A stretch of 64,000 nucleotides of DNA. Origin: a virus. Position 1 is the first letter of the stretch; the number at the start of each line of letters is the position of its first letter. Both the position numbers and the translations under genes were made by a program. Where the stretch lies: IMG/VR virus record IMGVR_UViG_3300033997_000136, positions 1 to 64,000 of that record; one strand, 5' to 3'. Shown in pieces: positions 17,250 to 26,197 of this stretch. Below the pieces are notes generated by a model that worked only from the letters and a program-made list of their open reading frames with translations, had not been told where the DNA came from and made no database searches.

Positions 17250-18557
17250 TTAGCGCATATTGACACGGAAGTTATATGGAACTGTCTTCAGGGTTGTACC
17301 ATGCATAGATGCCATGAATATACCCATGAATATACTTGCAGGTCGAGAACCTGCTGAGGCTAATCCAGTTGGATTATTCTCATATTTCTCACCAATACAT
17401 GTTTTACAATAATTGGCGTTTGGTGCTTTGCAAAACGCGGTTGTTCGATACACAATCGATTTACCCATATAGCGAGTAATATTGTCGTTCGTTAAACGAA
17501 CAATATGCTTACCCCCTTCGATAATATTTAAACCAATCAGTTCGTTTTTATTCAAGTCACTGACAATATCATCCATACCTAACGTACTACCGCAATCATC
17601 CATTACTAGCTTAGAGTTTTGAAGTAATTGCAAGATACGTTTCACCGCTTCACCACCGAGCGCTGTTTCAGCACCTCGGTCATAACTACCCTCACGTGAA
17701 GCGTTAATAATGGTGGGGTATTGGTTTACATCAATCCCTTCAATAAGTGGTTTTGCAATCAACGTTTTACGCGTACCATCTGTAAATGCGCTTTCACCAC
17801 CAAATGTACCGAAGAGTTTCTTACGAGAGACATTCCGTAATTTCCCTTTGATAAAGAATCCTTCAGATACATCACCTTTAAGGTGCTCTCCGTCAAACTC
17901 CACGATTTCCTTATCCATCTGAGCCAGTATCGCTGGGTCATGAAGTTGTCCTTCATACTTCTTCATTAACCCTGCTACAAACTCTTTCATCTTTGGATGA
18001 GGCGTCATCGTTTTACGTGAAGCTGATGGCACACATGTCTGTGTCAGTAATGTAGCTAAATAAGACGCTTTTTGAAACTTTAAATATTCCGTTGTGGTGA
18101 TTTCACCATCAGGTGGATTAACTCCAGGTGGATACACTTTGTATAACTTAAGAATAGCGCTCTCAAGCATACCACCAGTGATTCCTTTTTCCGGGTTCAT
18201 AAACTCAATTTTGTCGTGGAATGGGAACACCAGCAAGATAGCGTTCATCAGCGCTTGACCGTACGATGTTTTTACGGTGTCTGTTTTGATATTAGGTAAA
18301 TCCCCTTTCTTTAATGTCGTCAAGTCTTTATTCATTTTAAAGACAGGTTGACATGCATCTTCAGTGGTTTCAAAATCAGAGATATCAATACGAACACCGT
18401 TTTCATCAAATACGTACGCATGAATGCCGTCGTAGTTAACGTAGTAAGGTTCAAGAATTTCTTCCCCACGTGTGTATTGAAAGGCACGTTGTATCCAACG
18501 ATACTTTTTATACAACTGAAGTTGCAATGCTTTTAGAAATAGCGCATGACGTTTCAT
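17250..18557 (-). CDS. Virion RNA polymerase beta' subunit, C-terminal piece (phiKZ gp80-like)
   Basis: A 435 aa protein ending in the beta' C-terminal signature. A cysteine cluster (C376, C384, C387 in an FCKAPNANYCKTC context) is followed by GLASAGSRPASIFMGIFMASMHGTTLKT (given in part; about residues 395-424), the counterpart of the zinc-type cluster plus the trigger-loop region. It is shorter and more divergent than the gene at 11783 and stops soon after the trigger region. In phiKZ the virion polymerase beta' is split between gp180 and gp80; size and position match gp80. The virion enzyme is packaged and transcribes early genes. The start overlaps the upstream gene by ATGA. Confidence 0.82.
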   Translation of the reverse strand: MKRHALFLKALQLQLYKKYRWIQRAFQYTRGEEILEPYYVNYDGIHAYVFDENGVRIDISDFETTEDACQPVFKMNKDLTTLKKGDLPNIKTDTVKTSYGQALMNAILLVFPFHDKIEFMNPEKGITGGMLESAILKLYKVYPPGVNPPDGEITTTEYLKFQKASYLATLLTQTCVPSASRKTMTPHPKMKEFVAGLMKKYEGQLHDPAILAQMDKEIVEFDGEHLKGDVSEGFFIKGKLRNVSRKKLFGTFGGESAFTDGTRKTLIAKPLIEGIDVNQYPTIINASREGSYDRGAETALGGEAVKRILQLLQNSKLVMDDCGSTLGMDDIVSDLNKNELIGLNIIEGGKHIVRLTNDNITRYMGKSIVYRTTAFCKAPNANYCKTCIGEKYENNPTGLASAGSRPASIFMGIFMASMHGTTLKTVPYNFRVNMR

Positions 18558-19411
18558 ACAACACCCTTAGATGCTTTCATAAATTCAAACGAAGAAAGTT
18601 TCTGAATCAAACCAGACAGTACAGACGCATCATGAACAAACGGTTCAATCGTTCTTGAAACAACGTCTATAATGGATTCAGGAGGAATACCCATACCCAA
18701 GTGTGCAGCAATCACATCACCTACAACATCATCCGTAACTTGTGTAATACCATCATCAAAAAACTCACGCAGATAAACACCCACGTCATATCCAAGTTTA
18801 CCACCCTCTTCTCGAATAAAACGAATAAACCGAGAAGGCGTGTATTTTGTAAACCCATCTGTCTTTGTAAGTGCGATAAACGCTTTAATGTGTTTGTTGT
18901 CAAACACTTCTACTGGACGGTATTTGCGTTTGTCTAATTCAACGTTACAGTAGTCACGAATCATGGTCATACAGACTTCAGAAACTGAGGCAATAGAACC
19001 TAAGAGTGCATCAGACTGAACATCAGTTACAAATGTTGTAATTTCAAGTAAACGCTCTTCAGGAGTAAGTTCTGTTTCATCAACATACTCCACTACAGAT
19101 GCTAAATCTTCAAACGCAGTAATCGATAAGAAGACACGAAGATAGGTGATGGCTTGAAATAACGTTGCATCATCCGCTAAACACACACCATGTTCAGATA
19201 GCTTATCTAACGTAATCGATAAATAAACTTCTTCAACAGCATCTACAATACCAGACGTTTCACAACCACCAACCATTAAACTAAAAATGTAATCTAATTG
19301 GTCCAAGTGGTCTTCTATTTTAGCTTCTGCAAATAATTTATCTGCATCTAAAATAGTGTAGCCACGTGAATTAGGGGATGCGTTTTCTACTAGCTCGATA
19401 ATAGTGAGCAT
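18554..19411 (-). CDS. Hypothetical protein upstream of virion RNA polymerase piece, 285 aa
   Basis: The first gene of the - strand unit 19411-16339, with AAGGA before its ATG and an ATGA overlap with the RNA polymerase gene downstream. The protein is acidic and almost entirely helical, with no known motif, membrane segment or cysteine pattern. The tight translational coupling to a virion RNA polymerase subunit suggests a virion or polymerase-associated role, but no sequence feature proves it. Confidence 0.75.
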   Translation of the reverse strand: MLTIIELVENASPNSRGYTILDADKLFAEAKIEDHLDQLDYIFSLMVGGCETSGIVDAVEEVYLSITLDKLSEHGVCLADDATLFQAITYLRVFLSITAFEDLASVVEYVDETELTPEERLLEITTFVTDVQSDALLGSIASVSEVCMTMIRDYCNVELDKRKYRPVEVFDNKHIKAFIALTKTDGFTKYTPSRFIRFIREEGGKLGYDVGVYLREFFDDGITQVTDDVVGDVIAAHLGMGIPPESIIDVVSRTIEPFVHDASVLSGLIQKLSSFEFMKASKGVV

Positions 19412-19550
19412 ATATTCTTTTCCTTATATATGTAAGGGAGTCTATAAGATTGAAAAGTGGTTTGTAAAAAAACACAGAGACTCACCCTAATATAGTCAGC
19501 TATCACACAACAAACCATTACATACATTGATTGAATAAGGATTTTTTACC

Positions 19551-20015
19551 ATGACTAAAGAACGCCAACGTCAACGCAAAGGTAAGTACCAAGCACGACA
19601 GAAGATGAAAGAAACTCAAAACATTCTGCACGACTTGTTTACACTGGATGCCAAAGTAACCAATGCGTTAAATACGCCATCTCGTTTAAACCCACTCATG
19701 TCTGATGAGACGTTAATGGCACATGCAGACAAAGCACGCGTCGTTGAATTAGCAGGTTTCATCGATGCCGATGTGCGTCGCCTAGCAGTTCGGGTTGAAG
19801 TAGTTCGTACCAAATTTAATCCAAAGTCTGTGTTTAACACAGATGCTGAAAAACATCGTGCAAACCAAATCGGTTTAGAGTTTTCTACTATTTTAGAAGA
19901 CTTTGTTGAAACTGTGGATGCTAACATTTCTACGCTGATGGATTTGTTAAATGAAGCAGCGCGTAAACGCGATGAAGCCGCTAAAGCATCACCTGAAGTG
20001 GAGACCGTAGAATGA
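19551..20015 (+). CDS. Hypothetical helical protein, 154 aa
   Basis: The N-terminus is very basic (KERQRQRKGKYQARQKMK), and the rest is helical with heptad-like spacing; the C-terminus is acidic and alanine-rich. Its stop overlaps the ATG of the chaperone-like gene (ATGA), so both are made together. A small helical protein coupled to a tail-assembly-chaperone-like protein could be a tail or head assembly factor, but the family is not recognised. AAGGATT precedes the start; the 140-base gap upstream separates divergent units. Confidence 0.72.
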   Translation: MTKERQRQRKGKYQARQKMKETQNILHDLFTLDAKVTNALNTPSRLNPLMSDETLMAHADKARVVELAGFIDADVRRLAVRVEVVRTKFNPKSVFNTDAEKHRANQIGLEFSTILEDFVETVDANISTLMDLLNEAARKRDEAAKASPEVETVE

Positions 20016-21634
20016 CCGTAAACGAAACCAACGGGATTGGTGAGTACAATCCTAATGAACCTTTTTTGGCAGACACAGACACAACTGTGCAAGCTGTAGA
20101 AGTTCCAAAAGACGAACCGTCACCAGCTCCCGCAGATGACCAGTCTGTTAACACCGAAGTTTCATCAGACTCTGACGATGAAACTACATCAGACGACGAC
20201 AGTGAATCCTCAGTCACTGAAAGACCATCTGTTCTTCGTGCGTATGAAATACCAGCAGGTCGTCATCCATTTGTCTTATCTATTCCATCGGATGGTAAAC
20301 ACGACGAACCATTGGTTGTACTGACCATCAGTAAAACTGACTTTAAAGAAATCCGTGATTTAACGGAAAAGAAAATTGTCAGCGGCGATAAAATCAATCA
20401 ATGGGTTGAAGCCACCACCATTGCATTAGGTCAGTATCATTCGGACGATGTTACTCACCACTTCGAACGTGAAGGTAGTGATTGGACAAACCAAGTAAAA
20501 CACGGTGATGTCACCATTGGTCCAAAACGTTCAAAGTTTAACGTCAGTAAACGCGCAAACTCAGTAGTCAGCGGTGAAGATGCATTGTTATTAGCGCGTC
20601 AATCTGCAAACCTGGGTACAACGTTAGACTTCCCATTATTCCACACTGGGATTCGTTTGGGTATTCGTGCACCACTGGATGCTGAGTTGTTACAGGTTGA
20701 ACAGGCTATCAGTTTAGATAAAATAAACTTAGGCCGTCGTACAGCCGGTGCTTCGTTTGCGAACACCAGTATCTACATGTTTAAACATGCGGTGGATTTA
20801 GCATTACGTAAAGTGTTTCACACCAACTATGAGTCTGTAGTTGCTGAAGACTTGCGTAAAGTTATTCGTGTGACTGACGTACCTCGTCTGTTAGCATCCA
20901 TGATGATTACTGTGTACCCACACGGGTATTACATGGTTCGCCCGTGTGTGTCTAACCCTGAAAAGTGTACACACATTGATGAAGGTACGGTGAACTTAAA
21001 CCACATGCTTCAAACGGATGATGCATCGTTAACAGCTATCCAAAAAGCAATGTTGTTATCTGATGCAGCAATGACAGCAGACCGTCTTGAGACGTATCAG
21101 AACGCACACGTAGCGAAACAAATCGATCGCGTTGAGTTGATGGAAGGTATCTGGTTGCATCTGGAAGTCCCCACCATCCAGACGTTTATGGATTCAGGTC
21201 GCCGTTGGGTAGACGGTATTGTTGAAATGATTAAAGAAACGTTCAAACAAGAACCTTCTGAAAAAGAGCGCGATGCGTTCATCCTTCAACAAGCCATGGT
21301 TACACGGATGCGTCGTTACGCACACTGGATTAAGAAAATCGAGTATGTAGATGAAATCTTTGTTACCGATGTACTTGACATTGAACGTACGCTAAATGAG
21401 TGGTCTGGTGAAGATGATTTGTACAAAACGTATAAAGAGAAAATCGAAACGTTCATTAGCAACGCGACGATTGATGCGTTTGGTATTCCGTACCACACCT
21501 GTACAAAGTGTAAATCTGAACCTCACCCAGCGTTCAAGTTAAAGAACTTAGAACACTTGATTGCAGTGGATGCGTTAGAGTGTTTTTTTACCCTACTGTC
21601 CCGCCGTTCATCCAAGACACTAACCAGAATCTAG
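20012..21634 (+). CDS. Tail assembly chaperone / T4 gp26-type baseplate protein-like, zero-frame product
   Basis: 540 aa. An acidic S/D/E-rich leader of about 75 residues precedes a long mixed domain. The C-terminal part holds CTKC (C497, C500) and, 24 residues later, CFF (524-526). This C..C...FF ending resembles what I remember of T4 gp26-type baseplate/tail-assembly proteins, which finish near the FF. Here the FF is encoded inside a T7 run that forms an in-frame T TTT TTT slippery heptamer. The zero frame adds only 14 odd residues after FF and stops at 21634. A -1 shift continues for 161 residues to 22074, giving a fusion of about 687 aa, as in the lambda G/GT arrangement. The family match is moderate. 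Confidence 0.65.
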   Translation: MTVNETNGIGEYNPNEPFLADTDTTVQAVEVPKDEPSPAPADDQSVNTEVSSDSDDETTSDDDSESSVTERPSVLRAYEIPAGRHPFVLSIPSDGKHDEPLVVLTISKTDFKEIRDLTEKKIVSGDKINQWVEATTIALGQYHSDDVTHHFEREGSDWTNQVKHGDVTIGPKRSKFNVSKRANSVVSGEDALLLARQSANLGTTLDFPLFHTGIRLGIRAPLDAELLQVEQAISLDKINLGRRTAGASFANTSIYMFKHAVDLALRKVFHTNYESVVAEDLRKVIRVTDVPRLLASMMITVYPHGYYMVRPCVSNPEKCTHIDEGTVNLNHMLQTDDASLTAIQKAMLLSDAAMTADRLETYQNAHVAKQIDRVELMEGIWLHLEVPTIQTFMDSGRRWVDGIVEMIKETFKQEPSEKERDAFILQQAMVTRMRRYAHWIKKIEYVDEIFVTDVLDIERTLNEWSGEDDLYKTYKEKIETFISNATIDAFGIPYHTCTKCKSEPHPAFKLKNLEHLIAVDALECFFTLLSRRSSKTLTRI

Positions 21635-22074
21635 AGGCTCCTGACAGTCATGTGCTGTCTCCTCAGTTTGGTCAGAAGGAATTCTTTAACACACCTCAGG
21701 TTTCAAATACGTTACGACACTATCACACGCACGATTCTGTGCTTGCTGGACAAGTGCTCGGGATGGCGTATGACATGGACTACGGAATACATGACCACAC
21801 CAAAGACCCACATCCATGGTCTGGTATCATCCTTCACCCAAAAGAGGATATTCGAAAGATAGATCCATTTCGTTTATCCCTTGATAAGTTTTTAAAGAAC
21901 AACGTCAAGGAACTCACAGGGTATACACATCGTGAATTCACGATGTTAGAACGAAGCCATCAACAATTAATTATTGATGCGTTAGTTCACTACAAGGATT
22001 ATGTTGCACGTCTTCAAGAAGAAGCCAAACGTAAAGCTGAGGCTGAGAAAGAGAAGAAAGGTAAGGACAGGTAA
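21580..22074 (+). CDS. -1 frame extension of the chaperone-like gene
   Basis: An open frame of 164 codons overlaps the end of the preceding gene by 55 bases. It has no good start: GTG 21580 has no ribosome site and GTG 21652 lies 14 bases from an AGAGG. Codon use looks like the neighbours, so the frame is coding. It enters naturally by a -1 slip at 21583-21589, adding YPTVPPFIQD and onward to the upstream protein. The product is rich in H and D in the middle, and ends in a charged helix of E, K and R. A terminator follows. It could instead be an independent gene or the result of a homopolymer sequencing error. Confidence 0.7.
   Translation: MFFYPTVPPFIQDTNQNLEAPDSHVLSPQFGQKEFFNTPQVSNTLRHYHTHDSVLAGQVLGMAYDMDYGIHDHTKDPHPWSGIILHPKEDIRKIDPFRLSLDKFLKNNVKELTGYTHREFTMLERSHQQLIIDALVHYKDYVARLQEEAKRKAEAEKEKKGKDR
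21583..21589 (+). other. Candidate -1 ribosomal frameshift site (T TTT TTT)
   Basis: Seven T bases lie in the X XXY YYZ register of the upstream frame: TGT TTT TTT ACC. A -1 slip yields TTT TTT TAC, the frame of the 3' extension. I did not identify a convincing downstream pseudoknot by eye. Confidence 0.6.
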
Positions 22075-22081
22075 TATTGAT

Positions 22082-22110
22082 GTCGTAGGGTCATCCCTAC
22101 GACTCTTTTA
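22082..22110 (+). terminator. Intrinsic terminator
   Basis: GTCGTAGGG and CCCTACGAC form a perfect 9 bp stem with a TCAT loop, followed by TCTTTTA. It ends the chaperone-like unit. Confidence 0.75.
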
Positions 22111-22121
22111 TATGTTTTTTC

Positions 22122-22141
22122 AAATATATATCATTGTTGTG
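22122..22141 (+). promoter_or_regulatory. Candidate promoter, weaker match
   Basis: AAATATATATCATTGTTGTG resembles the shared AAACMTAYATYATAA...GTG element and lies 40 bases before the next gene, just after a terminator. The match is less exact than the others. Confidence 0.4.
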
Positions 22142-22180
22142 TAGACCCGTAGTAACAATGATACTTTCATAAGGACCATC

Positions 22181-23263
22181 ATGGAACACTTTAATCAGTT
22201 ATATCGCAATAAAGAAACAGGTAAATTAATCGCTGTACTTCGCAGCCAACCAGTTATGAATCAAGACGCTAGTGCGTTATTGGTTTACGCAGATAACTAC
22301 CCAGCAGTGATTAGTCGCGAACAGTTCGCTGCCGATTATGAGTTCTTTGAAACTCTGATTCCAATCACTATTCAAAACGCCGTGGGTATTCCGGTAAATC
22401 CACCACCAGGCAAATCGGTTGAAGAGCACCGTGAAGTCATCAATGGTTTGTACGATAGCATTTTACAAAGTGCTATTAACATCACAGCTATTTCATGTAT
22501 CCCATTTGAAATAGATACAAATGCCACCAACAACAAACTGGGACACACTCAGTTAAACGATACTAACTTTATCGGTTACTGGGTGACTGCGCATGTATCC
22601 AGCGCCAGCTTAAGTAAAGAAACTAACATGTGGCATATCCCTGTTGAGCTGGGTGGCTTCCTGTGTGAGTCGAAGTATCGTGAATTAAACAATATCGCTG
22701 ATTCTGTGACTACAGATGAGCTGTTTAACCACATCCTTCCACCTAACTTGAAAATTATGGTGCCAGATACCAATGGTGAAGCATGGCAACCTCCTGTGGC
22801 AATTACATGGGATATTCCTGTGTTTATCCCACAGATGTTTGATGAAGCGTTGCACAATGAAGCAGCGTCTGCAACAGACATGAATCAAGCGGTACTGGCT
22901 GCGTTATCAGGTGGTGAAGAGCAAGACATTGGCGAATTGGATGGTCATCAAGACCCACAGTTAGACCAACGTCACTTAGACCGTTCGGGTGATGCTGAAC
23001 ACAGTTTAGACCCAGCTCTGGTTGACGCAGTTCACGGTTTATCCGATGAGACAAAAGCTGCCTTAAAGGAAGGGTTACCTGAAGTGCTGGGAACTCTGGA
23101 AGGTGTCATAGCCAAACACACCACGGATGATTTTGATTTGGATAATTTTAATCCAGATGAATCTCAGTTGCAGTCTATCGCTGAACAACAGGCTGTTGCA
23201 GTTGATTCTGAAGAAGCCATTGAAGCATCTAACGATTGTGAAGATGGTGCGTGTAAAATCTAA
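22181..23263 (+). CDS. Hypothetical protein with acidic C-terminal half, 360 aa
   Basis: The first 230 residues appear folded (mixed alpha/beta). From about 245 onwards the sequence is rich in D, E, Q and H, and it ends in DCEDGACKI. No family is recognised. The gene stands alone between two strong terminators with a promoter candidate 40 bases upstream, so it seems to be its own transcription unit. Acidic C-terminal halves occur in scaffold-like and head-assembly proteins, and it lies among morphogenesis-type genes, but that link is only contextual. Confidence 0.72.
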   Translation: MEHFNQLYRNKETGKLIAVLRSQPVMNQDASALLVYADNYPAVISREQFAADYEFFETLIPITIQNAVGIPVNPPPGKSVEEHREVINGLYDSILQSAINITAISCIPFEIDTNATNNKLGHTQLNDTNFIGYWVTAHVSSASLSKETNMWHIPVELGGFLCESKYRELNNIADSVTTDELFNHILPPNLKIMVPDTNGEAWQPPVAITWDIPVFIPQMFDEALHNEAASATDMNQAVLAALSGGEEQDIGELDGHQDPQLDQRHLDRSGDAEHSLDPALVDAVHGLSDETKAALKEGLPEVLGTLEGVIAKHTTDDFDLDNFNPDESQLQSIAEQQAVAVDSEEAIEASNDCEDGACKI

Positions 23264-23269
23264 GTAGTC

Positions 23270-23303
23270 AGATAGAGAAGGAGCACACGCTCCTTCTCTA
23301 TCT
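23270..23303 (+). terminator. Strong intrinsic terminator
   Basis: AGATAGAGAAGGAGC pairs perfectly with its complement over an ACAC loop (15 bp stem), followed by TCTTTGTTTT. It lies 6 bases after the stop of the 22181 gene. Confidence 0.82.
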
Positions 23304-23324
23304 TCTTTGTTTTAAAACTTTTTT

Positions 23325-23339
23325 AAACCTATATCACTA
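23325..23339 (+). promoter_or_regulatory. Candidate phage promoter element
   Basis: AAACCTATATCACTA, continuing into ACGTGAGT, matches the element at 9501 in 12 leading bases and in the GTGAGT that follows. It lies just after a terminator and 72 bases before the next start. Confidence 0.52.
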
Positions 23340-23410
23340 ACGTGAGTCTATATAGGCATTGAGATAAATCTCTATGTCTTTCATTCATAAAAAGTAAAGA
23401 GGAATATCCC

Positions 23411-24700
23411 ATGTCAACAGAAATTGTAAGACAGTTCTTAGTCGAACGTATGTCATTACGTTGGGCAATTATGGCGTGCTTTAAAAAGCATGTTAAAGAT
23501 AGTCAAGAACCACTACGTCCAGAACAGGCATTGATTCTTGCCGATATCGTGGACCAGCGAGAATTCACACGTGAACAGTTCGTTCACTTAGTCAAAACGC
23601 TGAATATGGATTGGTGGACTGAGTACGGTGTTCGTGTTCAATTAGTTGCAGAGAACTTACTACGTCAATGCACGTGGCGTTCATTGCAACCAAGTAAAGT
23701 TCACTACTTCTTAAGTAACTATGGGTTTCCAGATATGTTCATGTGCATCAGCGCACACTGGATGGAAACAGCGTCCATAGAACAGAAAGTGCACTTAGCT
23801 CGCGATTTGTTTTTATGCTTAAAGACAGCGCGTAAGTTTAAAGGGTATGTGGATGCACGTACCGTGTTTCGTTTAGAAGAAGACAATCAGCGCATGTTGC
23901 AGTATTGTCAGTGGATTGACGTTGAACGTCTAAAAACCGTTGACCGCCTGCACACTGTATTAAAAGAAAACCCGGAGACAACAATGGAAACTATGGAACA
24001 AACTAAAACAACAGAAAACACCACTGAACCAGCAGCTCAGGTTGACCAATCAACACAACCTACTGATTTTGGTGGTTTGTTTAACTGTGTAGCTGAGCAG
24101 GTCGATGAAATGATTGGTTCGTCATTAGGACAAACCTATTTGAATATCATGGGTATGGGTCGTCATAAATTTGATACACCAACCCCTGAAGGTGAAATCA
24201 CTGTAGAACAAACGGTTGAACAGCAGATTCAATCTCTGTTAATCAACTGGCCATCACTACGTCTTTATTCAGCTACATTGTGGCCATCGCTGTCTGTCTT
24301 TACAGGCGAGTCAGAAAATCCACTGGTTCAATTCCTACTGGAAGTTTCTGATGTGTTGGTAAAGAAAGAACAGTTGGTTGCAGATGACGTGTTTGTTGTG
24401 GTAGCACAACTGCAAGCATTGTTTATACAGTACGTCTACCCTGACTACACACGTGTGGTTGATGGACAGGTCGTTGTCTCATCAGATTTTATTGAAGCGT
24501 TAAAAGCGATTCAACCAAATGAAATGGAAGACCTGACTACAGTGACTACCTTTGTCGTGAATTTATGTCAACACTATACGGTGTCGCTGGATTCACTTTC
24601 AGATGCAGTCATGAGCACTGGCATCGCTATCCTTCAAAGCAAACAACCCGCTACTGAAAACCCGCTTCAATCTGGCTTAGATACGCTGGCGAATCAGTAA
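23411..24700 (+). CDS. Two-domain hypothetical protein, 429 aa, with possible internal start
   Basis: Two helical domains (about 1-190 and 225-425) are joined by a T/E/Q/P-rich linker. No motif or membrane segment is visible. Precisely at the linker, an in-frame ATG at 23984 is preceded by CCCGGAGAC with six bases spacing, a better ribosome site than that of the annotated start. A second product of 238 aa made from the same frame is therefore possible. It is flanked by its own promoter candidate and a terminator. It lies among head/tail genes; the function is unknown. Confidence 0.75.
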   Translation: MSTEIVRQFLVERMSLRWAIMACFKKHVKDSQEPLRPEQALILADIVDQREFTREQFVHLVKTLNMDWWTEYGVRVQLVAENLLRQCTWRSLQPSKVHYFLSNYGFPDMFMCISAHWMETASIEQKVHLARDLFLCLKTARKFKGYVDARTVFRLEEDNQRMLQYCQWIDVERLKTVDRLHTVLKENPETTMETMEQTKTTENTTEPAAQVDQSTQPTDFGGLFNCVAEQVDEMIGSSLGQTYLNIMGMGRHKFDTPTPEGEITVEQTVEQQIQSLLINWPSLRLYSATLWPSLSVFTGESENPLVQFLLEVSDVLVKKEQLVADDVFVVVAQLQALFIQYVYPDYTRVVDGQVVVSSDFIEALKAIQPNEMEDLTTVTTFVVNLCQHYTVSLDSLSDAVMSTGIAILQSKQPATENPLQSGLDTLANQ

Positions 24701-24707
24701 GTGTAAA

Positions 24708-24750
24708 AAGTAACCTACATGCACTATTGTGTAGGTTACTTTATTTTTTA
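24708..24750 (+). terminator. Intrinsic terminator
   Basis: AAGTAACCTACA and TGTAGGTTACTT form a 12 bp stem with a 9-base loop, followed by TATTTTTTAATAAAAAAG. It separates the 23411 gene from the dCTP deaminase gene. Confidence 0.8.
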
Positions 24751-24772
24751 ATAAAAAAGTTAGGGGACAATA

Positions 24773-25444
24773 ATGTCAGATGAAAATAACGATGTAGGAA
24801 TTAGTCTAGAGCTTCTGGGTGAAGAAAACGCACTTAGTCCACTTAAAATGCGCGAATACAACTATCCGGGTATTCTGCCAGATTCAGAAATACGTCGTAT
24901 GTGTTTTCCATTCAACGACAATGAGAAACCATTGTTAACACCATTTGCTGAACGTACATCAGTGAATGATAAAGGTGCGCGTATCCCAAGCTACGGTATT
25001 TCATCAATGGGGTATGACATTCGTTTAGCACCTGAGTGGAAGTTGTTTGATAGACCTGAAGAAGGGACGATTGACATTCTCAATCCACAACCAGGTCGTT
25101 ATGTGACAGAATCCTCTGGGGAATGGATAATCATCCCACCAGGTACAACGGTGTTGTCGCGTAGTGTTGAATACTTTAACCTTCCTAACGATGTGTTTGG
25201 TATTTGTACAGGTAAATCCACATTGGCTCGTTTAGGGTTAGATGTGTTGGTTTCTCCTTTGGAACCGGGTTGGTCAGGTCATCTCGTGGTAGAGATTGCT
25301 AACAACACCCCGAATCCAATTCGTATGTATGCAGACATCGGTGTGAGTCAGCTTGTCTTCTTCCGTTCACGGTATGCTCCTGATAAAGCGTACACAGGCG
25401 GAAAGTACGATAAGCAAGAAGGGATTACTGAATCCCTTTTATAA
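24773..25444 (+). CDS. dcd: dCTP deaminase / dUTPase family protein
   Basis: 223 aa. Family motifs are clear: SSMGYDIRL (77-85), matching the nucleotide-binding SYDLRLG region; GKSTLARLG (147-155), equivalent to GKSSLARLG; PGWSGH (165-170); LVVEIANNTPNPI around the likely catalytic glutamate E174; and a C-terminal GKYDKQEG like the GxYQgQ lid. It should convert dCTP to dUTP, or to dUMP if bifunctional, feeding dTTP synthesis; a thymidylate kinase gene lies at 48209. It is longer than the E. coli enzyme at the N-terminus. GGGGA precedes the start. The gene is followed after 13 bases by a membrane protein gene. Confidence 0.9.
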   Translation: MSDENNDVGISLELLGEENALSPLKMREYNYPGILPDSEIRRMCFPFNDNEKPLLTPFAERTSVNDKGARIPSYGISSMGYDIRLAPEWKLFDRPEEGTIDILNPQPGRYVTESSGEWIIIPPGTTVLSRSVEYFNLPNDVFGICTGKSTLARLGLDVLVSPLEPGWSGHLVVEIANNTPNPIRMYADIGVSQLVFFRSRYAPDKAYTGGKYDKQEGITESLL

Positions 25445-25457
25445 AGTGAGGATAGGT

Positions 25458-26129
25458 ATGGATTCACAATTACTCATATGGACATTGATTTCAATGGGAA
25501 GTCTTCTTGCTGTTATTTTATTAATTGCATTTGAGACATCTAACCATTCGAAGTTTATTTATCACGTTCGTTTAATGACGATACAAGTCATCTGGTTCGT
25601 TTGTATTAAGCATCCGTACCTTTGGGGCTTTGCATCGAGAAACACGCTTAGAATCGCTCTGAAGCTATTTGAGAGCCGTCCACTACATGAAGGTTCAGTT
25701 ATTGAATCACTTCATCGTGTTTTACCTGGACCTTTTGCATTTGGTCGTTATAGTGCTGAGCTATTTCAGATGCAAACCAGTACATGTCCTCAAGTTAGTG
25801 AGATGATGGGTTTTTTAGATGTGACTAAACTACCTAACTTTGTTCTTGTTAGTGTAAAGACGGTGGATGGACATTCGGGATTTGTTGTAAAGACAACCCG
25901 AAGTCTTCAAAGTAGTTGGGTGGACCGCGATGGGTTTGATGTGCATCTTGTGTACGCACGTAGAGAGTACAGCAATATAAAACCATTGCCTTCGTTTAAT
26001 ATCATCTCAGAGATGGACACAAAGCGTTTAAACATACCCGGAGCTACACGTTCTCGGTATAGTTACATCGAACCTATGCTTAAAGATATTTTACTATCCT
26101 TTAAGTCGAGTGATTTGTTTAAATCATAA
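25458..26129 (+). CDS. Membrane-anchored hypothetical protein, 223 aa
   Basis: A hydrophobic segment (about residues 5-26) and a second shorter one (about 40-52) lie at the N-terminus, followed by a soluble domain of about 170 residues. ATG 25458 is chosen because GTGAGGAT precedes it; an earlier frame start at 25353 would overlap the deaminase gene. The layout, N-terminal membrane segments plus a beta-rich soluble domain, is like that of the 15308 gene, although I see no clear sequence similarity. A terminator follows. The family is not recognised. Confidence 0.72.
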   Translation: MDSQLLIWTLISMGSLLAVILLIAFETSNHSKFIYHVRLMTIQVIWFVCIKHPYLWGFASRNTLRIALKLFESRPLHEGSVIESLHRVLPGPFAFGRYSAELFQMQTSTCPQVSEMMGFLDVTKLPNFVLVSVKTVDGHSGFVVKTTRSLQSSWVDRDGFDVHLVYARREYSNIKPLPSFNIISEMDTKRLNIPGATRSRYSYIEPMLKDILLSFKSSDLFKS

Positions 26130-26135
26130 AACCAC

Positions 26136-26165
26136 AGAAGAGGGAAGTTCCCTCTTCTTTTCTAT
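26136..26165 (+). terminator. Intrinsic terminator
   Basis: AGAAGAGGGA and TCCCTCTTCT pair around a three-base loop, followed by TTTCTATCTCTTTTTT, 6 bases after the stop of the membrane protein gene. Confidence 0.75.
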
Positions 26166-26197
26166 CTCTTTTTTATTTACAAGGAACAAAAAATAAA

